Under the pieces are notes generated by a model, which was not told the DNA's origin, searched no databases, and saw only the letters and a list, made by a program, of their open reading frames with translations. A stretch of 7,619 nucleotides of DNA from Dehalococcoidales bacterium (GTDB lineage: Bacteria > Chloroflexota > Dehalococcoidia > Dehalococcoidales > UBA5627). Location of the stretch: NCBI GenBank assembly GCA_012719115.1, contig JAAYAZ010000207.1, positions 1 to 7,619 of the forward strand, written 5' to 3'. The translations under genes and the position numbers were made by a program. Position 1 is the stretch's first letter, and each line of letters begins with the position of its first letter. Of the stretch, positions 1-6,296 are shown piece after piece.

Positions 1-194
1 CGTATTGTGTTCGCGTGAAGGAATACCTGACTAAAAAGGGCGTGGCGTATCGTGATGTCAATGTAGCAGTTGACCGAGCTGCGGCGCATGAGATGGTTCA
101 GAAATCGGGCCAGATGGGCGTGCCTGTTATTGTAGTCGATGACAAGGTTGTTATAGGCTTCGACCAAAAGGAATTGGACCGGCTGCTGAATTAA
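1..194 (+). CDS. Glutaredoxin-like thiol-disulfide protein, C-terminal part (5' end off window)
   Basis: The reading frame runs from position 3 to the TAA at 192-194 and gives 63 residues of a thioredoxin-fold protein. It opens with YCVRVKEYL, which matches the region just after the first cysteine of a glutaredoxin CPYC-type active site, so only the second cysteine is visible. Further on it has GVPVIVVDD, where the cis-proline of the fold sits in a T/MGVPV context, and then VVIGFDQKELDRLLN, the usual glutathione/substrate-side strand and C-terminal helix. The total length would be about 75-80 residues, as in small glutaredoxin/NrdH/YruB-type proteins. These are cytoplasmic dithiol reductants. 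The true partner (glutathione, thioredoxin reductase or another) cannot be told from this fragment. It converges on the small minus-strand gene at 393-572. Family assignment is firm; the subfamily is not. Confidence 0.85.
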   Translation, partial: YCVRVKEYLTKKGVAYRDVNVAVDRAAAHEMVQKSGQMGVPVIVVDDKVVIGFDQKELDRLLN

Positions 195-271
195 GCCTTG
201 TTTCAACTTAAGAAGAGTTTTAATTTGATAGGTTCGGATAAATGATTACAACTACCATTAACACAATGGCC

Positions 272-310
272 ATACCTGTAGTGGCACATAAAAAATGTCA
301 CTACAGGTAT
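272..310. terminator. Strong hairpin between convergent genes, possible bidirectional terminator
   Basis: A perfect 12-bp inverted repeat, ATACCTGTAGTG at 272-283 and its complement at 299-310, lies between the convergent glutaredoxin-like and DUF1508 genes. Four more pairs (286-289 with 295-298) extend the stem past a 2-nt bulge and leave an A5 loop (T5 on the other strand). The position suits a shared transcription end. No clear U-tract follows the stem on either strand, so a classic intrinsic terminator is not proven. It could instead be an RNA-stabilising stem or a remnant of a palindromic repeat. Nothing else is recognisable in the 195-392 gap. Confidence 0.4.
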
Positions 311-392
311 TAGGTTTTATAAACCGATTAACAATTAACCCTGCCGAACTAACGTTGGCTCCAATATAGGTTTTTAATTATAGTGTGTGGTT

Positions 393-572
393 TTATTTTT
401 CTACAATCGGCGCATCCGGCGCATTTTTCTTTACGGATTCTATGCCGTTGATTGCACCGGCTTTGTTTGTATAACCTTCTCCGCCGCTGGCAATAGCCTG
501 ACCGTTAGAGGCTACCAGTCTCCATCTGTATTCACCTTTAGCATCCGTGTAAAGTTCAAATTTAGCTGCCAT
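393..572 (-). CDS. Small DUF1508/YegP-type protein
   Basis: A 59-residue protein starts at ATG 570-572 and ends at TAA 393-395. It reads MAAKFELYTDAKGEYRWRLV, then ASNGQAIASGGEGYTNKAGA, then INGIESVKKNAPDAPIVEK. This is the pattern I recognise for single-repeat DUF1508 (YegP-like) proteins: a FE(L/I)Y..(K/A)GE(Y/W)R(W/F)RL strand, an ASNG turn, a GEGY.(T/N)KAGA..GI.SVK helix start and a short charged tail. Family members are small cytoplasmic proteins of no firmly established function, often linked to stress or poorly growing states. The start is well supported by AAGGAG seven bases upstream. The gene stands alone, convergent with the glutaredoxin-like gene. A longer plus-strand open frame over the same DNA is a shadow: its product is low-complexity and lacks a ribosome site. 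Confidence 0.87.
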   Translation of the reverse strand: MAAKFELYTDAKGEYRWRLVASNGQAIASGGEGYTNKAGAINGIESVKKNAPDAPIVEK

Positions 573-579
573 TTTGTTT

Positions 580-585
580 CTCCTT
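580..585 (-). promoter_or_regulatory. Ribosome binding site of the DUF1508 gene
   Basis: On the minus strand AAGGAG ends seven bases before the ATG at 570-572, a near-ideal Shine-Dalgarno match and spacing. This is the main evidence that the short minus-strand frame, not the overlapping plus-strand frame, is translated. Further upstream a TATACT hexamer (607-612) could be a -10 box giving a leader of about 28 nt, but no good -35 box stands 16-18 bases before it, so I do not call a promoter. Confidence 0.75.
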
Positions 586-789
586 CCAAAAAAAGCTCAC
601 TTTTTAAGTATACACCATCTGTCAATATAATATAAGACAGAAAAGACCTTATTACGGATTAAATAGCTCATAATTTGATGTGAGTGTTAAAGGGACATCA
701 GAATAAAAAGCTCTCAGTAATGATATTAGCTAAATGTTTAACTGGATATCCAATAATAGGGACGACATTCTGGCATGAAAGGAATATAT

Positions 790-826
790 CCGTTCTTTAA
801 CCCTTCGACAGTTTCAGGGCGAACGG
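790..826. repeat. Palindromic dispersed-repeat copy in a gene-free stretch
   Basis: The outer arms CCGTTC (790-795) and GAACGG (821-826) pair, and inside them CCCT (801-804) pairs with AGGG (816-819), forming a two-tier hairpin. The core CCCTTCGACAGTTTCAGGGC resembles a palindromic intergenic repeat common in many bacterial genomes, typically CCTTCGACAAGCTCAGGGCGAACGG. A further ATCCGT/ACGGAT pair (788-793, 836-841) overlaps the outer arm. The rest of 573-941 has no codon-like frame with a ribosome site. The best minus-strand open stretch across it reads through the repeat (SVRPETVEG) and is treated as non-coding. Confidence is good for the inverted repeat itself, moderate for its family. Confidence 0.6.
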
Positions 827-941
827 AAAAATGATACGGATAAAGTCTTTGCCGCTCGTAATCTTGCCCCGGTGCAACGCGGGATGAGCCTGTTTACCCC
901 AAAGTCCTCTTTAGAACGATAGCGGCCTCAATTATAGTATT

Positions 942-964
942 AAAAAGAGGGGTTAGAGCCCCTC
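942..964 (-). terminator. Rho-independent terminator overlapping the tyrA stop codon
   Basis: On the minus strand GAGGGG (959-964) pairs perfectly with CCCCTC (947-952) around the 6-nt loop CTCTAA, followed at once by TTTTTA. The first arm and loop encode the last residues Glu-Gly-Leu and the TAA stop, so the terminator is embedded in the end of tyrA. It should end the aromatic transcript here and insulate it from the stretch to the left. Confidence 0.88.
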
Positions 965-1834
965 GGCTATTTTGTACATATTGTCGTAAGCTTTCCCGAA
1001 GTTGTTGCTTTTAGCTTCAAGTTGGTCGTGAATGGTTTTCATTCTGCGAACGAACTCATCTCTATCCTTGTTTTGGACGAGCTCGCTCCATACGGCAGCG
1101 TTTTTCAGAAATTGCTGTTGGAAATGCGGCAATTGCGGCAGGTTCATTTGCAGCGAGGCATAGAGTTCCGGGTCCTCAGATATAACGCTTTCTACCAGCG
1201 TCCATAAAACTTTGTAGGTAATCCCGCCGATGGATTCCATTTCTTTAAGCTTTTCCAGCCCTGCAAGACTATCTGCTGAAATGATGGCGATAAAATGCGC
1301 CAGCCCAAGTACAATAGACATCATACTGTCGTGCTCGTCGGGTGTCATAATCTGAACCTTTGCCTCTCGTTTTGCCAGAAAATCCTGTACCAATAGAGCC
1401 AGCTTTTCCTCCTGAGGCGTGGTCGGTGTCAGCACGAAGTTCTGGTTGGCTAAACTGCGGGCGCCGGGACCGAATACCGGGTGGGTGCCCAGTATCTGAC
1501 CGTTAGTTATATAGCGGTGCATTAAGTCAACCGGTATTGATTTTACAGAGGTAACATCGAATATAAGCTGACTTGAATGCGTGAAGAGGCTCATCTGCTT
1601 TACAGTTTCTTCAAAGAAATCTACCGGCACCGATATGATAACGGCATCTGCCTGTTGTATGTCTGAAATTTCTGTACTTACGGCAACCCCCAGCCTATTT
1701 TGAACTTCTGCCAGTTTCGTTTTATCCCTGCCGATAAGCGTCACCGATTTGCCTTCCTCTTTCAGTAAGCGGGCAAACCACTGTCCCATCTTGCCGGAGC
1801 CGCCGATAATAGCTATTTTGTTTATTTTTGCCAT
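953..1834 (-). CDS. tyrA: Prephenate dehydrogenase (TyrA)
   Basis: This enzyme oxidatively decarboxylates prephenate to 4-hydroxyphenylpyruvate in tyrosine synthesis, using NAD(P). From the start chosen here it has 293 residues. An N-terminal Rossmann domain carries the dinucleotide motif GGSGKMG (11-17). Strand two ends in IGRD (34-37), where Arg36 could favour NADP. The prephenate-site motif GTHPVFGPGA (116-125) holds the likely catalytic His118. An all-helical C-terminal domain has DEHDSMMSIVLGLAHF (166-181). No chorismate mutase or ACT domain is attached. The N terminus resembles archaeal-type TyrA. The frame extends 13 codons further up to an ATG at 1873, but that extension (MWYYYKKSGIIKF) is AT-rich and unlike the family, so I start at MAKINKIAIIGG. 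The ribosome site is weak for either start. The gene follows pheA after 470 nt of repeats and ends in its own terminator. Confidence 0.9.
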   Translation of the reverse strand: MAKINKIAIIGGSGKMGQWFARLLKEEGKSVTLIGRDKTKLAEVQNRLGVAVSTEISDIQQADAVIISVPVDFFEETVKQMSLFTHSSQLIFDVTSVKSIPVDLMHRYITNGQILGTHPVFGPGARSLANQNFVLTPTTPQEEKLALLVQDFLAKREAKVQIMTPDEHDSMMSIVLGLAHFIAIISADSLAGLEKLKEMESIGGITYKVLWTLVESVISEDPELYASLQMNLPQLPHFQQQFLKNAAVWSELVQNKDRDEFVRRMKTIHDQLEAKSNNFGKAYDNMYKIAEGL

Positions 1835-1894
1835 AAATTTAATTATTCCCGATTTTTTATAATAATACCACATTCGAGGTTGACCCGGTTTAAA

Positions 1895-1925
1895 AAGCTT
1901 ATAGTCTCATAAAGCTTGAATTATA
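1895..1925 (-). promoter_or_regulatory. Possible tyrA leader: -10 box followed by an AT-rich hairpin
   Basis: On the minus strand a perfect TATAAT (1920-1925) lies about 85 bases before the tyrA start. Just downstream AAGCTTTAT (1909-1917) pairs with ATAAGCTT (1895-1902), with one bulged base, around a six-base loop. A short T-run overlaps the end of the stem. This could be a promoter with a weak attenuator-like hairpin. No good -35 hexamer stands at 16-18 bases, and AT-rich spacers produce such boxes by chance, so support is limited. Confidence 0.3.
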
Positions 1926-1978
1926 TCTATTCTGCCTGATTTAAAATATCCGCAGGATTATTATCGAATATAGCATGC

Positions 1979-2139
1979 AAATCCCCCTTGGCCCCCCTTT
2001 TACAAAGTGGGAGAACAGGTCTTATTCAAACGTAATGAAGTATTTTTAGTAATCGAAATGCATTGATTTTACGGAATATATACATAGCCTGACATAATAA
2101 TCATTTCTTCCTTTGACAAAGGGAGATTGAAAGGGATTT
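1979..2139. repeat. MITE-like inverted-repeat element A
   Basis: About 161 bp bounded by imperfect terminal inverted repeats. The left arm (1979-2013) starts AAATCCCCCTTGGCC and contains CTTTTACAAAG. The reverse complement of the right arm (2107-2139) starts AAATCCCTTTCAATC and contains CCTTTGTCAAAGG. Each arm can also fold by itself into a small hairpin around the CTTT/AAAG core. The interior is AT-rich, with no open frame and no transposase. The arm sequence looks like a small repeat widespread in bacterial genomes (AAATCCCCC...CAAAGGGGG). I see no certain target-site duplication. Such elements are normally moved by enzymes encoded elsewhere. Confidence 0.6.
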
Positions 2140-2174
2140 CGGCGTAAGTCTTCGGGTTAGACCTGATTAACAAT

Positions 2175-2303
2175 CTGTCATTGCGAGGAGTCCCGTCAAC
2201 GGCGGGACGACGCGGCAATCTCTACCGATAATTGTCACTTTACTTATTGGTCTATTCTTAAAAGATTGCTTCGCTTTTCCTTCGGAAAAACTCGCAAAGA
2301 CAG
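2175..2303. repeat. MITE-like inverted-repeat element B, abutting pheA
   Basis: A 129-bp element with ends CTGTCATTGCGAG (2175-2187) and, on the other strand, CTGTCTTTGCGAG (2291-2303), 12 of 13 identical. Each half contains its own hairpin and then GCAATCT (2215-2221, and 2263-2269 inverted). In the left half GTCCCG pairs with CGGGAC (2190-2195 with 2203-2208). In the right half TTTTCC pairs with GGAAAA around a triloop. This two-armed layout matches a familiar bacterial intergenic repeat (CATTGCGAGGAG...CGAAGCAATCT). The right end lies one base beyond the pheA stop codon. The hairpins may also help end or stabilise pheA mRNA. No coding potential. Confidence 0.68.
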
Positions 2304-2304
2304 T

Positions 2305-3387
2305 TCAATCGTTACTTTTCTGGGCAGCCTTCGGGTACGAACCTAAAACCTTTAAAAATATAGTATATTCTTCGAGCTGTTTAAGCATCTCATTTACTTT
2401 TTCATCCTGCCTGTGCCCTTCGAAATCCAGGTAGAAATTATAAACCCACGGTTTTTGGCGGGTAGGGCGCGATTCCAGCTTGGTCATATTGATACCATTA
2501 TCCGCCAGTTGCTTTAGAAATTCATACAGAGCGCCCGCCCTGTGCTTGACAGAGAATACCAGTGATGTCTTATCGTTACCCGAAGGTGGGGCGTCTTCCT
2601 TTGACAGCACAAAGAAACGTGTGAAGTTATTGGGGTTATCCTCGATATCACAGTTAATGATATTCATATTATATATGACGGCAGCGCGTTTGCCGGCGAT
2701 GGCTGCTCCATCCATAAGCCGCTTTTCCTTAATCATTTTAACGCTGCCGGCAGTATCATACGTGGGTACGAGTTCACACTGTAAATGCTTGATAAATGCC
2801 TGGCATTGCCCCAGCGCCTGCGGATGTGAATAGATCTTCTTAATAGAATCCAGCGATACGCCATGGTTTGATATCAGACAATGGGATACCCTTAATTCTG
2901 TTTCGCCGCAGACTTTTAGGGAGGAATCCAGAAGCAGGTCGTAGGTTTTGCTGATACTGCCTTCGATAGAGTTTTCAACCGGCACTATGCCGAATTGAGC
3001 CTCGTCCCGTTCAACGGCTTTAAAAACGTCTTCCAGCGTTTCATAAGGCCTGAGCCTGATATCGGAGCCGAAGAAGTTTATGGCAGCCTCCTCGCTGTAA
3101 GCGCCCAGTTCTCCCTGGAAGGCAACAAAAGTCTCCTGCATGTTCTTGGATGCGATTAATATCTGGCGGAATATCAGTTCTATATCGTTCTGCTTCAGAC
3201 CTTTTTCACGCGCTATCTCTTTTATCTTGCCCATTACGGCTTCCTCGCGCAACCTGTCCTGAACCTGCCGGCCTTCCTGCTTTTTAAGCTCACCGATGCT
3301 CCCGGAGAGCTTGCTTCTGTCGGCTATAAGTTCAACGATTTGCTTATCTATATCATCAATTTGTGTTCTTAATTCTTCTAAACTCAT
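2305..3387 (-). CDS. pheA: Bifunctional chorismate mutase / prephenate dehydratase (P-protein)
   Basis: The protein converts chorismate to prephenate and then to phenylpyruvate, the committed phenylalanine steps. It has 360 residues in three parts. The AroQ-type mutase (about 1-85) keeps the P-protein active-site set, by my alignment Arg7, Arg24, Lys35, Asp44, Arg47, Glu48, Ser80 and Gln84. The dehydratase (about 87-263) has [10 protein letters not shown] (135-144), SHPQAL (188-193) and NFTRFFVL (254-261) with the catalytic Thr-Arg-Phe. The ACT domain (about 274-354) has GALYEFL and ESRP, which bind phenylalanine in relatives, so feedback inhibition is expected. The frame continues 15 codons upstream inside aroC, but the start at 3385-3387 is preferred: GAGGG sits seven bases before it, it overlaps the aroC stop as ATGA, and the mutase helix begins right there. 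Element B starts one base after the stop. Confidence 0.96.
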   Translation of the reverse strand: MSLEELRTQIDDIDKQIVELIADRSKLSGSIGELKKQEGRQVQDRLREEAVMGKIKEIAREKGLKQNDIELIFRQILIASKNMQETFVAFQGELGAYSEEAAINFFGSDIRLRPYETLEDVFKAVERDEAQFGIVPVENSIEGSISKTYDLLLDSSLKVCGETELRVSHCLISNHGVSLDSIKKIYSHPQALGQCQAFIKHLQCELVPTYDTAGSVKMIKEKRLMDGAAIAGKRAAVIYNMNIINCDIEDNPNNFTRFFVLSKEDAPPSGNDKTSLVFSVKHRAGALYEFLKQLADNGINMTKLESRPTRQKPWVYNFYLDFEGHRQDEKVNEMLKQLEEYTIFLKVLGSYPKAAQKSND

Positions 3388-4475
3388 TTTATTACCCTCG
3401 CTATTATTCCTGCCCTTAGAGCAAAGTCGCACAGTGTTATCGACATCATAGCTTCCACTACCGGTACAGCTCTGGGTACGACGCAGACATCGTGCCGGCC
3501 TTTTATTTCAATTTCGGTTTCGGTCATTTCTTTCAAATTAACTGAATGCTGCTTTTTGGCTATGGAAGGAGTCGGTTTTACGGCTATTCTTGCGATTAGC
3601 GGCATTCCGTTACTGATTCCGCCCAGAATGCCGCCGGCATTATTGGTTTTGCTAATTACCCTTCCGTCTTGTATTTCCAGCGGGTCGTTATTCTGGGAGC
3701 CCTTCACACGGGCGGCGTTAAACCCGGCGCCGAATTCCACACCTTTTACCGCCGGAATGGCAAACAATGCCTTTGCCATATCACCGTCCAAATTATCGAA
3801 AACGGGCTCTCCCAGACCTGCCGGAATCCCGATAGCGATTCCTTCTATAACACCTCCCAGGCTGTCGCCGCTGGCAGAGGCTTGCTCTAAAGCAGTCATC
3901 ATTTTAGCTGCGGCTATCGAATCGGCGCAATACAGGCTGTTGTCATTTCTGTTCTGTTTTATCGTGTCCAAAGTCTGTGATTTTGCGGCTATCCCCCCTA
4001 TCTCTGCAGTATGAGCAAAGATATCAATTCCTATGGTTTCTAACAATAAACGGGCAACAGCTCCGGCAGCTACAAAACCGGCAGTAATCCGTCCGGAAAA
4101 GCGTCCGCCGCCGCGATAGTCGCCGAAACCGCCGTATTTTATATAAGCCGTGTAATCGGCATGCCCCGGTCTTGGTATAAGATGAAGGCTGTCATAATCA
4201 ACAGAACGGGTATCTTTATTATTGATTGCCAGACATATCGGAGCGCCGGTTGTATATCCGTTTAAAATACCGGAGAGGATTTCTACTTTGTCGTCTTCCC
4301 TGCGGGGAGTTGAAGTGGCATTGTCGTTGGGTTTGCGCCTATCGAGTTCTTTTTGAATATAGGATTCGCTTATAGCTAACCCGGCAGGGCAGCCGCCGAT
4401 AAGAATGCCGATTAGTTTGCCGTGGCTTTCACCGAAACCGGTTATGGTGAACACCTTGCCAAGGCTGTCAGACAT
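3384..4475 (-). CDS. aroC: Chorismate synthase
   Basis: The enzyme removes phosphate from 5-enolpyruvylshikimate-3-phosphate to give chorismate, using reduced FMN as cofactor without net redox change. The 363 residues are of normal length. Visible signatures are GFGESHGK (13-20, with the first catalytic His18), RPGHADY (102-108, with the second His105), [12 protein letters not shown] (122-133, a somewhat divergent form of the usual GGGRSSARETA), [11 protein letters not shown] (239-249) and [18 protein letters not shown] (326-343) with the conserved RHD aspartate. The start ATG overlaps the aroA stop by eight bases (ATGTCTGA), and the stop overlaps the pheA start by four (ATGA), so translation is probably coupled across both junctions. 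No N-terminal extension is possible in keeping with the family, and [16 protein letters not shown] is a standard start. Source of reduced FMN is not indicated by the neighbours. Confidence 0.97.
   Translation of the reverse strand: MSDSLGKVFTITGFGESHGKLIGILIGGCPAGLAISESYIQKELDRRKPNDNATSTPRREDDKVEILSGILNGYTTGAPICLAINNKDTRSVDYDSLHLIPRPGHADYTAYIKYGGFGDYRGGGRFSGRITAGFVAAGAVARLLLETIGIDIFAHTAEIGGIAAKSQTLDTIKQNRNDNSLYCADSIAAAKMMTALEQASASGDSLGGVIEGIAIGIPAGLGEPVFDNLDGDMAKALFAIPAVKGVEFGAGFNAARVKGSQNNDPLEIQDGRVISKTNNAGGILGGISNGMPLIARIAVKPTPSIAKKQHSVNLKEMTETEIEIKGRHDVCVVPRAVPVVEAMMSITLCDFALRAGIIARVIK
3395..3399 (-). promoter_or_regulatory. Ribosome binding site deciding the pheA start
   Basis: GAGGG on the minus strand ends seven bases before the ATG at 3385-3387. 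It lies inside the last codons of aroC and supports this internal start over the in-frame ATG 45 bases further upstream. Terminating aroC ribosomes would meet this site at the ATGA overlap. Confidence 0.75.
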
Positions 4476-5724
4476 CGCTTTCTACCTTTGCCCCGAGGCT
4501 TTCAAGGGTTTGCCAGAAGTGGGTGTATGTTTTGGAAACACATTCCGCTCCCTCGATGACGGTATCGCCGACAGCCGCTCCCAGCAGGCTGAATGCCATT
4601 GCAATGCGATGGTCTCCGAAACTGTCAACTATTGCACCCACCGGTTTTCCGCCGTTGATAGTGAGCATATCGTCGTCTTCGGTTACCTCAATCTGCATTT
4701 TCCCCAGCCCCTCTTTAATAGCGGTAACGCGGTTGGATTCCTTGAACCTGGCACGGCGTATCCCGTAAAAGCGGCTTTGTCCGTTAGCTAACGCTGCTAC
4801 TACTGCTATGGTCGGCAAGAGGTCAATGCAATCGGTTAAATCTGCCCTGATTGGTTTTAGCTTGGAATAACCGGAAGTTATTACATCTTTTTTAGCCGAT
4901 ATCGAAGCGCCCATTTTGCTTAACAGGTTTATTATTGTGCGGTCTCCCTGAATGCTGTTGAGGTTAAGCCCGGTTACTTCCGTTCTTCCCGTCATAGCTC
5001 CCGCCGCAAGTAAATATGAAGCAGTGGACCAGTCGCCCTCAACCTTGTAATCGGCCGGTTTATATTTTCGGAAATCACTGGTGAAAAACTGAAGGTAAGG
5101 GGAGGCTATTATGTCTATGCCGAATTCTTTCAGGCACCCGAGCGTCATTTCAATATAGGGGGCGGATTCGGGCGGGGTGGTAAGACGTATATTTAAACCT
5201 ACTTCTGCCAAAGGGCATAAAAAAAGCAGGGCAGAAACGAATTGGGAGCTGACATCTCCCGTCATGCTCACGTTACCCCCCAAAAATCTGCCTTCATCGA
5301 CAACAAGCGCCGAGTCTTCCCAGTAGCAATTAATTTTTATTGTATTGAGAGCCGTCATCAACGGCTCGATAGGACGCTTGGCAAGCTGTGGGCTGGGAAC
5401 GAGCCGGCATTTTCCCGGAATAATGCAGGATAGAGCGGCCATAAAGCGCAAAGTTGCCGCAGAATCACGGCAATAAATATCGCCTTCAGGTGCATGAAAA
5501 CGACCGCCCGTTACTTCCCAGCGGCCGTCATTTTTATCTATCTTAACGCCGACTTTTTCAAGCGCCTCGCCGGCAGCCTCCGTATCGTCGGATAAAAGCG
5601 GGTTTATAATGCTGCTTTTTCCTTTGGTTAGCGCAGCGCACATCAGGCTGCGGATGGTGTAACTCTTTGACGGCGGAACAACAACCTTTCCATGTAATTC
5701 ACTTTTATCGATTCTAACTCTCAT
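4468..5724 (-). CDS. aroA: 3-phosphoshikimate 1-carboxyvinyltransferase (EPSP synthase)
   Basis: The enzyme transfers enolpyruvate from PEP to shikimate-3-phosphate. It has 418 residues, near the family norm. By eye against the E. coli enzyme, Lys20, Ser21 and Arg25 (PPSKSYTIR) match Lys22, Ser23 and Arg27. Arg117 lies in KRPIEPL. SSQF (159-162) binds shikimate phosphate. Asp301 fits the catalytic aspartate, KES (328-330) holds the catalytic glutamate, and DHR (371-373) and Lys398 (SKTYTHF) close the PEP site. The normal NAGTAMR loop is DSAATLR (87-93). The glycine at E. coli position 96 is therefore alanine, and Thr97 is also alanine, a change associated with class II-like, glyphosate-tolerant enzymes. 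KESD is also KESN. The start overlaps the end of aroK by 11 bases, and the end overlaps aroC by eight. No frameshift is seen and all other key residues are present, so it should be active. Confidence 0.96.
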   Translation of the reverse strand: MRVRIDKSELHGKVVVPPSKSYTIRSLMCAALTKGKSSIINPLLSDDTEAAGEALEKVGVKIDKNDGRWEVTGGRFHAPEGDIYCRDSAATLRFMAALSCIIPGKCRLVPSPQLAKRPIEPLMTALNTIKINCYWEDSALVVDEGRFLGGNVSMTGDVSSQFVSALLFLCPLAEVGLNIRLTTPPESAPYIEMTLGCLKEFGIDIIASPYLQFFTSDFRKYKPADYKVEGDWSTASYLLAAGAMTGRTEVTGLNLNSIQGDRTIINLLSKMGASISAKKDVITSGYSKLKPIRADLTDCIDLLPTIAVVAALANGQSRFYGIRRARFKESNRVTAIKEGLGKMQIEVTEDDDMLTINGGKPVGAIVDSFGDHRIAMAFSLLGAAVGDTVIEGAECVSKTYTHFWQTLESLGAKVESDV

Positions 5725-6238
5725 AAATCTTAACCTTATCTATTATATAATCTGCGGTAGCTTCAATACCCAAATTCGACGAATCCACCGTTATATCCGC
5801 CGCTCTTTCATAAAAGGGCTGTCTGAATGACATCAGTTCTCTGATAGCCTGTGCTTTATCACTACTGCCTGCCAGTAACGGCCTGACACCTGTACTTGCG
5901 GAAACCCTTTTCTCGATTACATCAAAGGACACCGTCAGTAGAACAACTACCGCCTTCCTTTTCAGTCTGTCGATATTAATGCGGTTCAAAACTATACCGC
6001 CGCCGCAGGCAATCACCTGATTATCCTGCTCTGCGATTTCCCTGGTAATATCGATTTCCAGTTGCCTGAAAGCAATTTCACCGTCATCTTTAAAGATATC
6101 AGCAACGCTTTTACCCGCTTTTCGTTCGATAAGAACATCCATTTCAACCAGTGTCTTATCGAGTTTTGCGGCAATAGTCTTTGCGATGGTGGTCTTGCCG
6201 GTGGCCATAAAACCTATCAATGCAATGTTTGTCTTCAT
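5714..6238 (-). CDS. aroK: Shikimate kinase
   Basis: ATP-dependent phosphorylation of shikimate at the 3-hydroxyl, in the cytoplasm. The 174 residues match the family's usual 165-180. The P-loop is GFMATGKTT (9-17). The shikimate-binding set is Asp34, Arg58 (AFRQLE), the GGG turn at 79-81 and Arg139 (SFRQPFYERAAD). The lid arginine is Arg119 (GVRPLL). The second residue of the usual DxD pair, Asp34, is kept, but the first, which helps hold Mg2+, is Glu32 (LVEMD). This is a mild substitution and activity is still expected. The gene begins 135 bases after aroE, and a good promoter lies in that gap. Its ribosome site is weak (GAGATTG). Its last 11 bases overlap aroA, so AroA translation probably depends on it. 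The symbol could equally be aroL; the single copy here favours aroK. Confidence 0.95.
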   Translation of the reverse strand: MKTNIALIGFMATGKTTIAKTIAAKLDKTLVEMDVLIERKAGKSVADIFKDDGEIAFRQLEIDITREIAEQDNQVIACGGGIVLNRINIDRLKRKAVVVLLTVSFDVIEKRVSASTGVRPLLAGSSDKAQAIRELMSFRQPFYERAADITVDSSNLGIEATADYIIDKVKIYES

Positions 6239-6267
6239 AATTTCAATCTCGATATTATTATATACAT

Positions 6268-6296
6268 ATTATAATAACATAGCGGCTGTTTCACAA
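6268..6296 (-). promoter_or_regulatory. Internal sigma-70-type promoter upstream of aroK
   Basis: On the minus strand TTGTGA (6291-6296; four of six consensus bases) is followed by exactly 17 bases and a perfect TATAAT (6268-6273). Initiation near 6261 would give a leader of about 22 nt before aroK. It lies in the only real gap of the aroD-pheA block, so aroK-aroA-aroC-pheA may also be transcribed independently of aroD-aroE. The remaining part of the gap (6297-6373) holds a 10-bp TTATTAATAA palindrome and a G6 run, with no clear terminator. Confidence 0.6.

Noticed and set aside
387..635. 82-codon plus-strand frame
   Set aside because: It lies opposite the DUF1508 gene, which has a family pattern and a strong ribosome site; this frame has neither.
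854..889. Possible small structured RNA (GCTC/GAGC and CCCG/CGGG pairings)
   Set aside because: Pairings are short and interrupted, with no promoter or terminator of its own.
766..895. Minus-strand open stretch reading through SVRPETVEG to WISS
   Set aside because: No suitable start or ribosome site; its middle is the translation of a palindromic repeat.
1835..1873. 13-codon N-terminal extension of tyrA
   Set aside because: AT-rich, contains YYYKK and lies before the natural Rossmann start; no ribosome site supports it.
1979..2303. Possible CRISPR array or transposon gene
   Set aside because: No regularly spaced direct repeats and no coding frame; the repeats are inverted and of two kinds.
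3388..3432. 15-codon N-terminal extension of pheA
   Set aside because: It lies wholly within aroC in another frame, while a GAGGG site and an ATGA overlap support the internal start.
3556..4014. 152-codon plus-strand frame inside aroC
   Set aside because: Antisense shadow of a full-length chorismate synthase; its Pro/Ala/Ile-rich translation mirrors aroC codon bias.
4405..4791. 128-codon plus-strand frame across the aroC-aroA junction
   Set aside because: Antisense shadow of two recognised genes, with no ribosome site or family motif.
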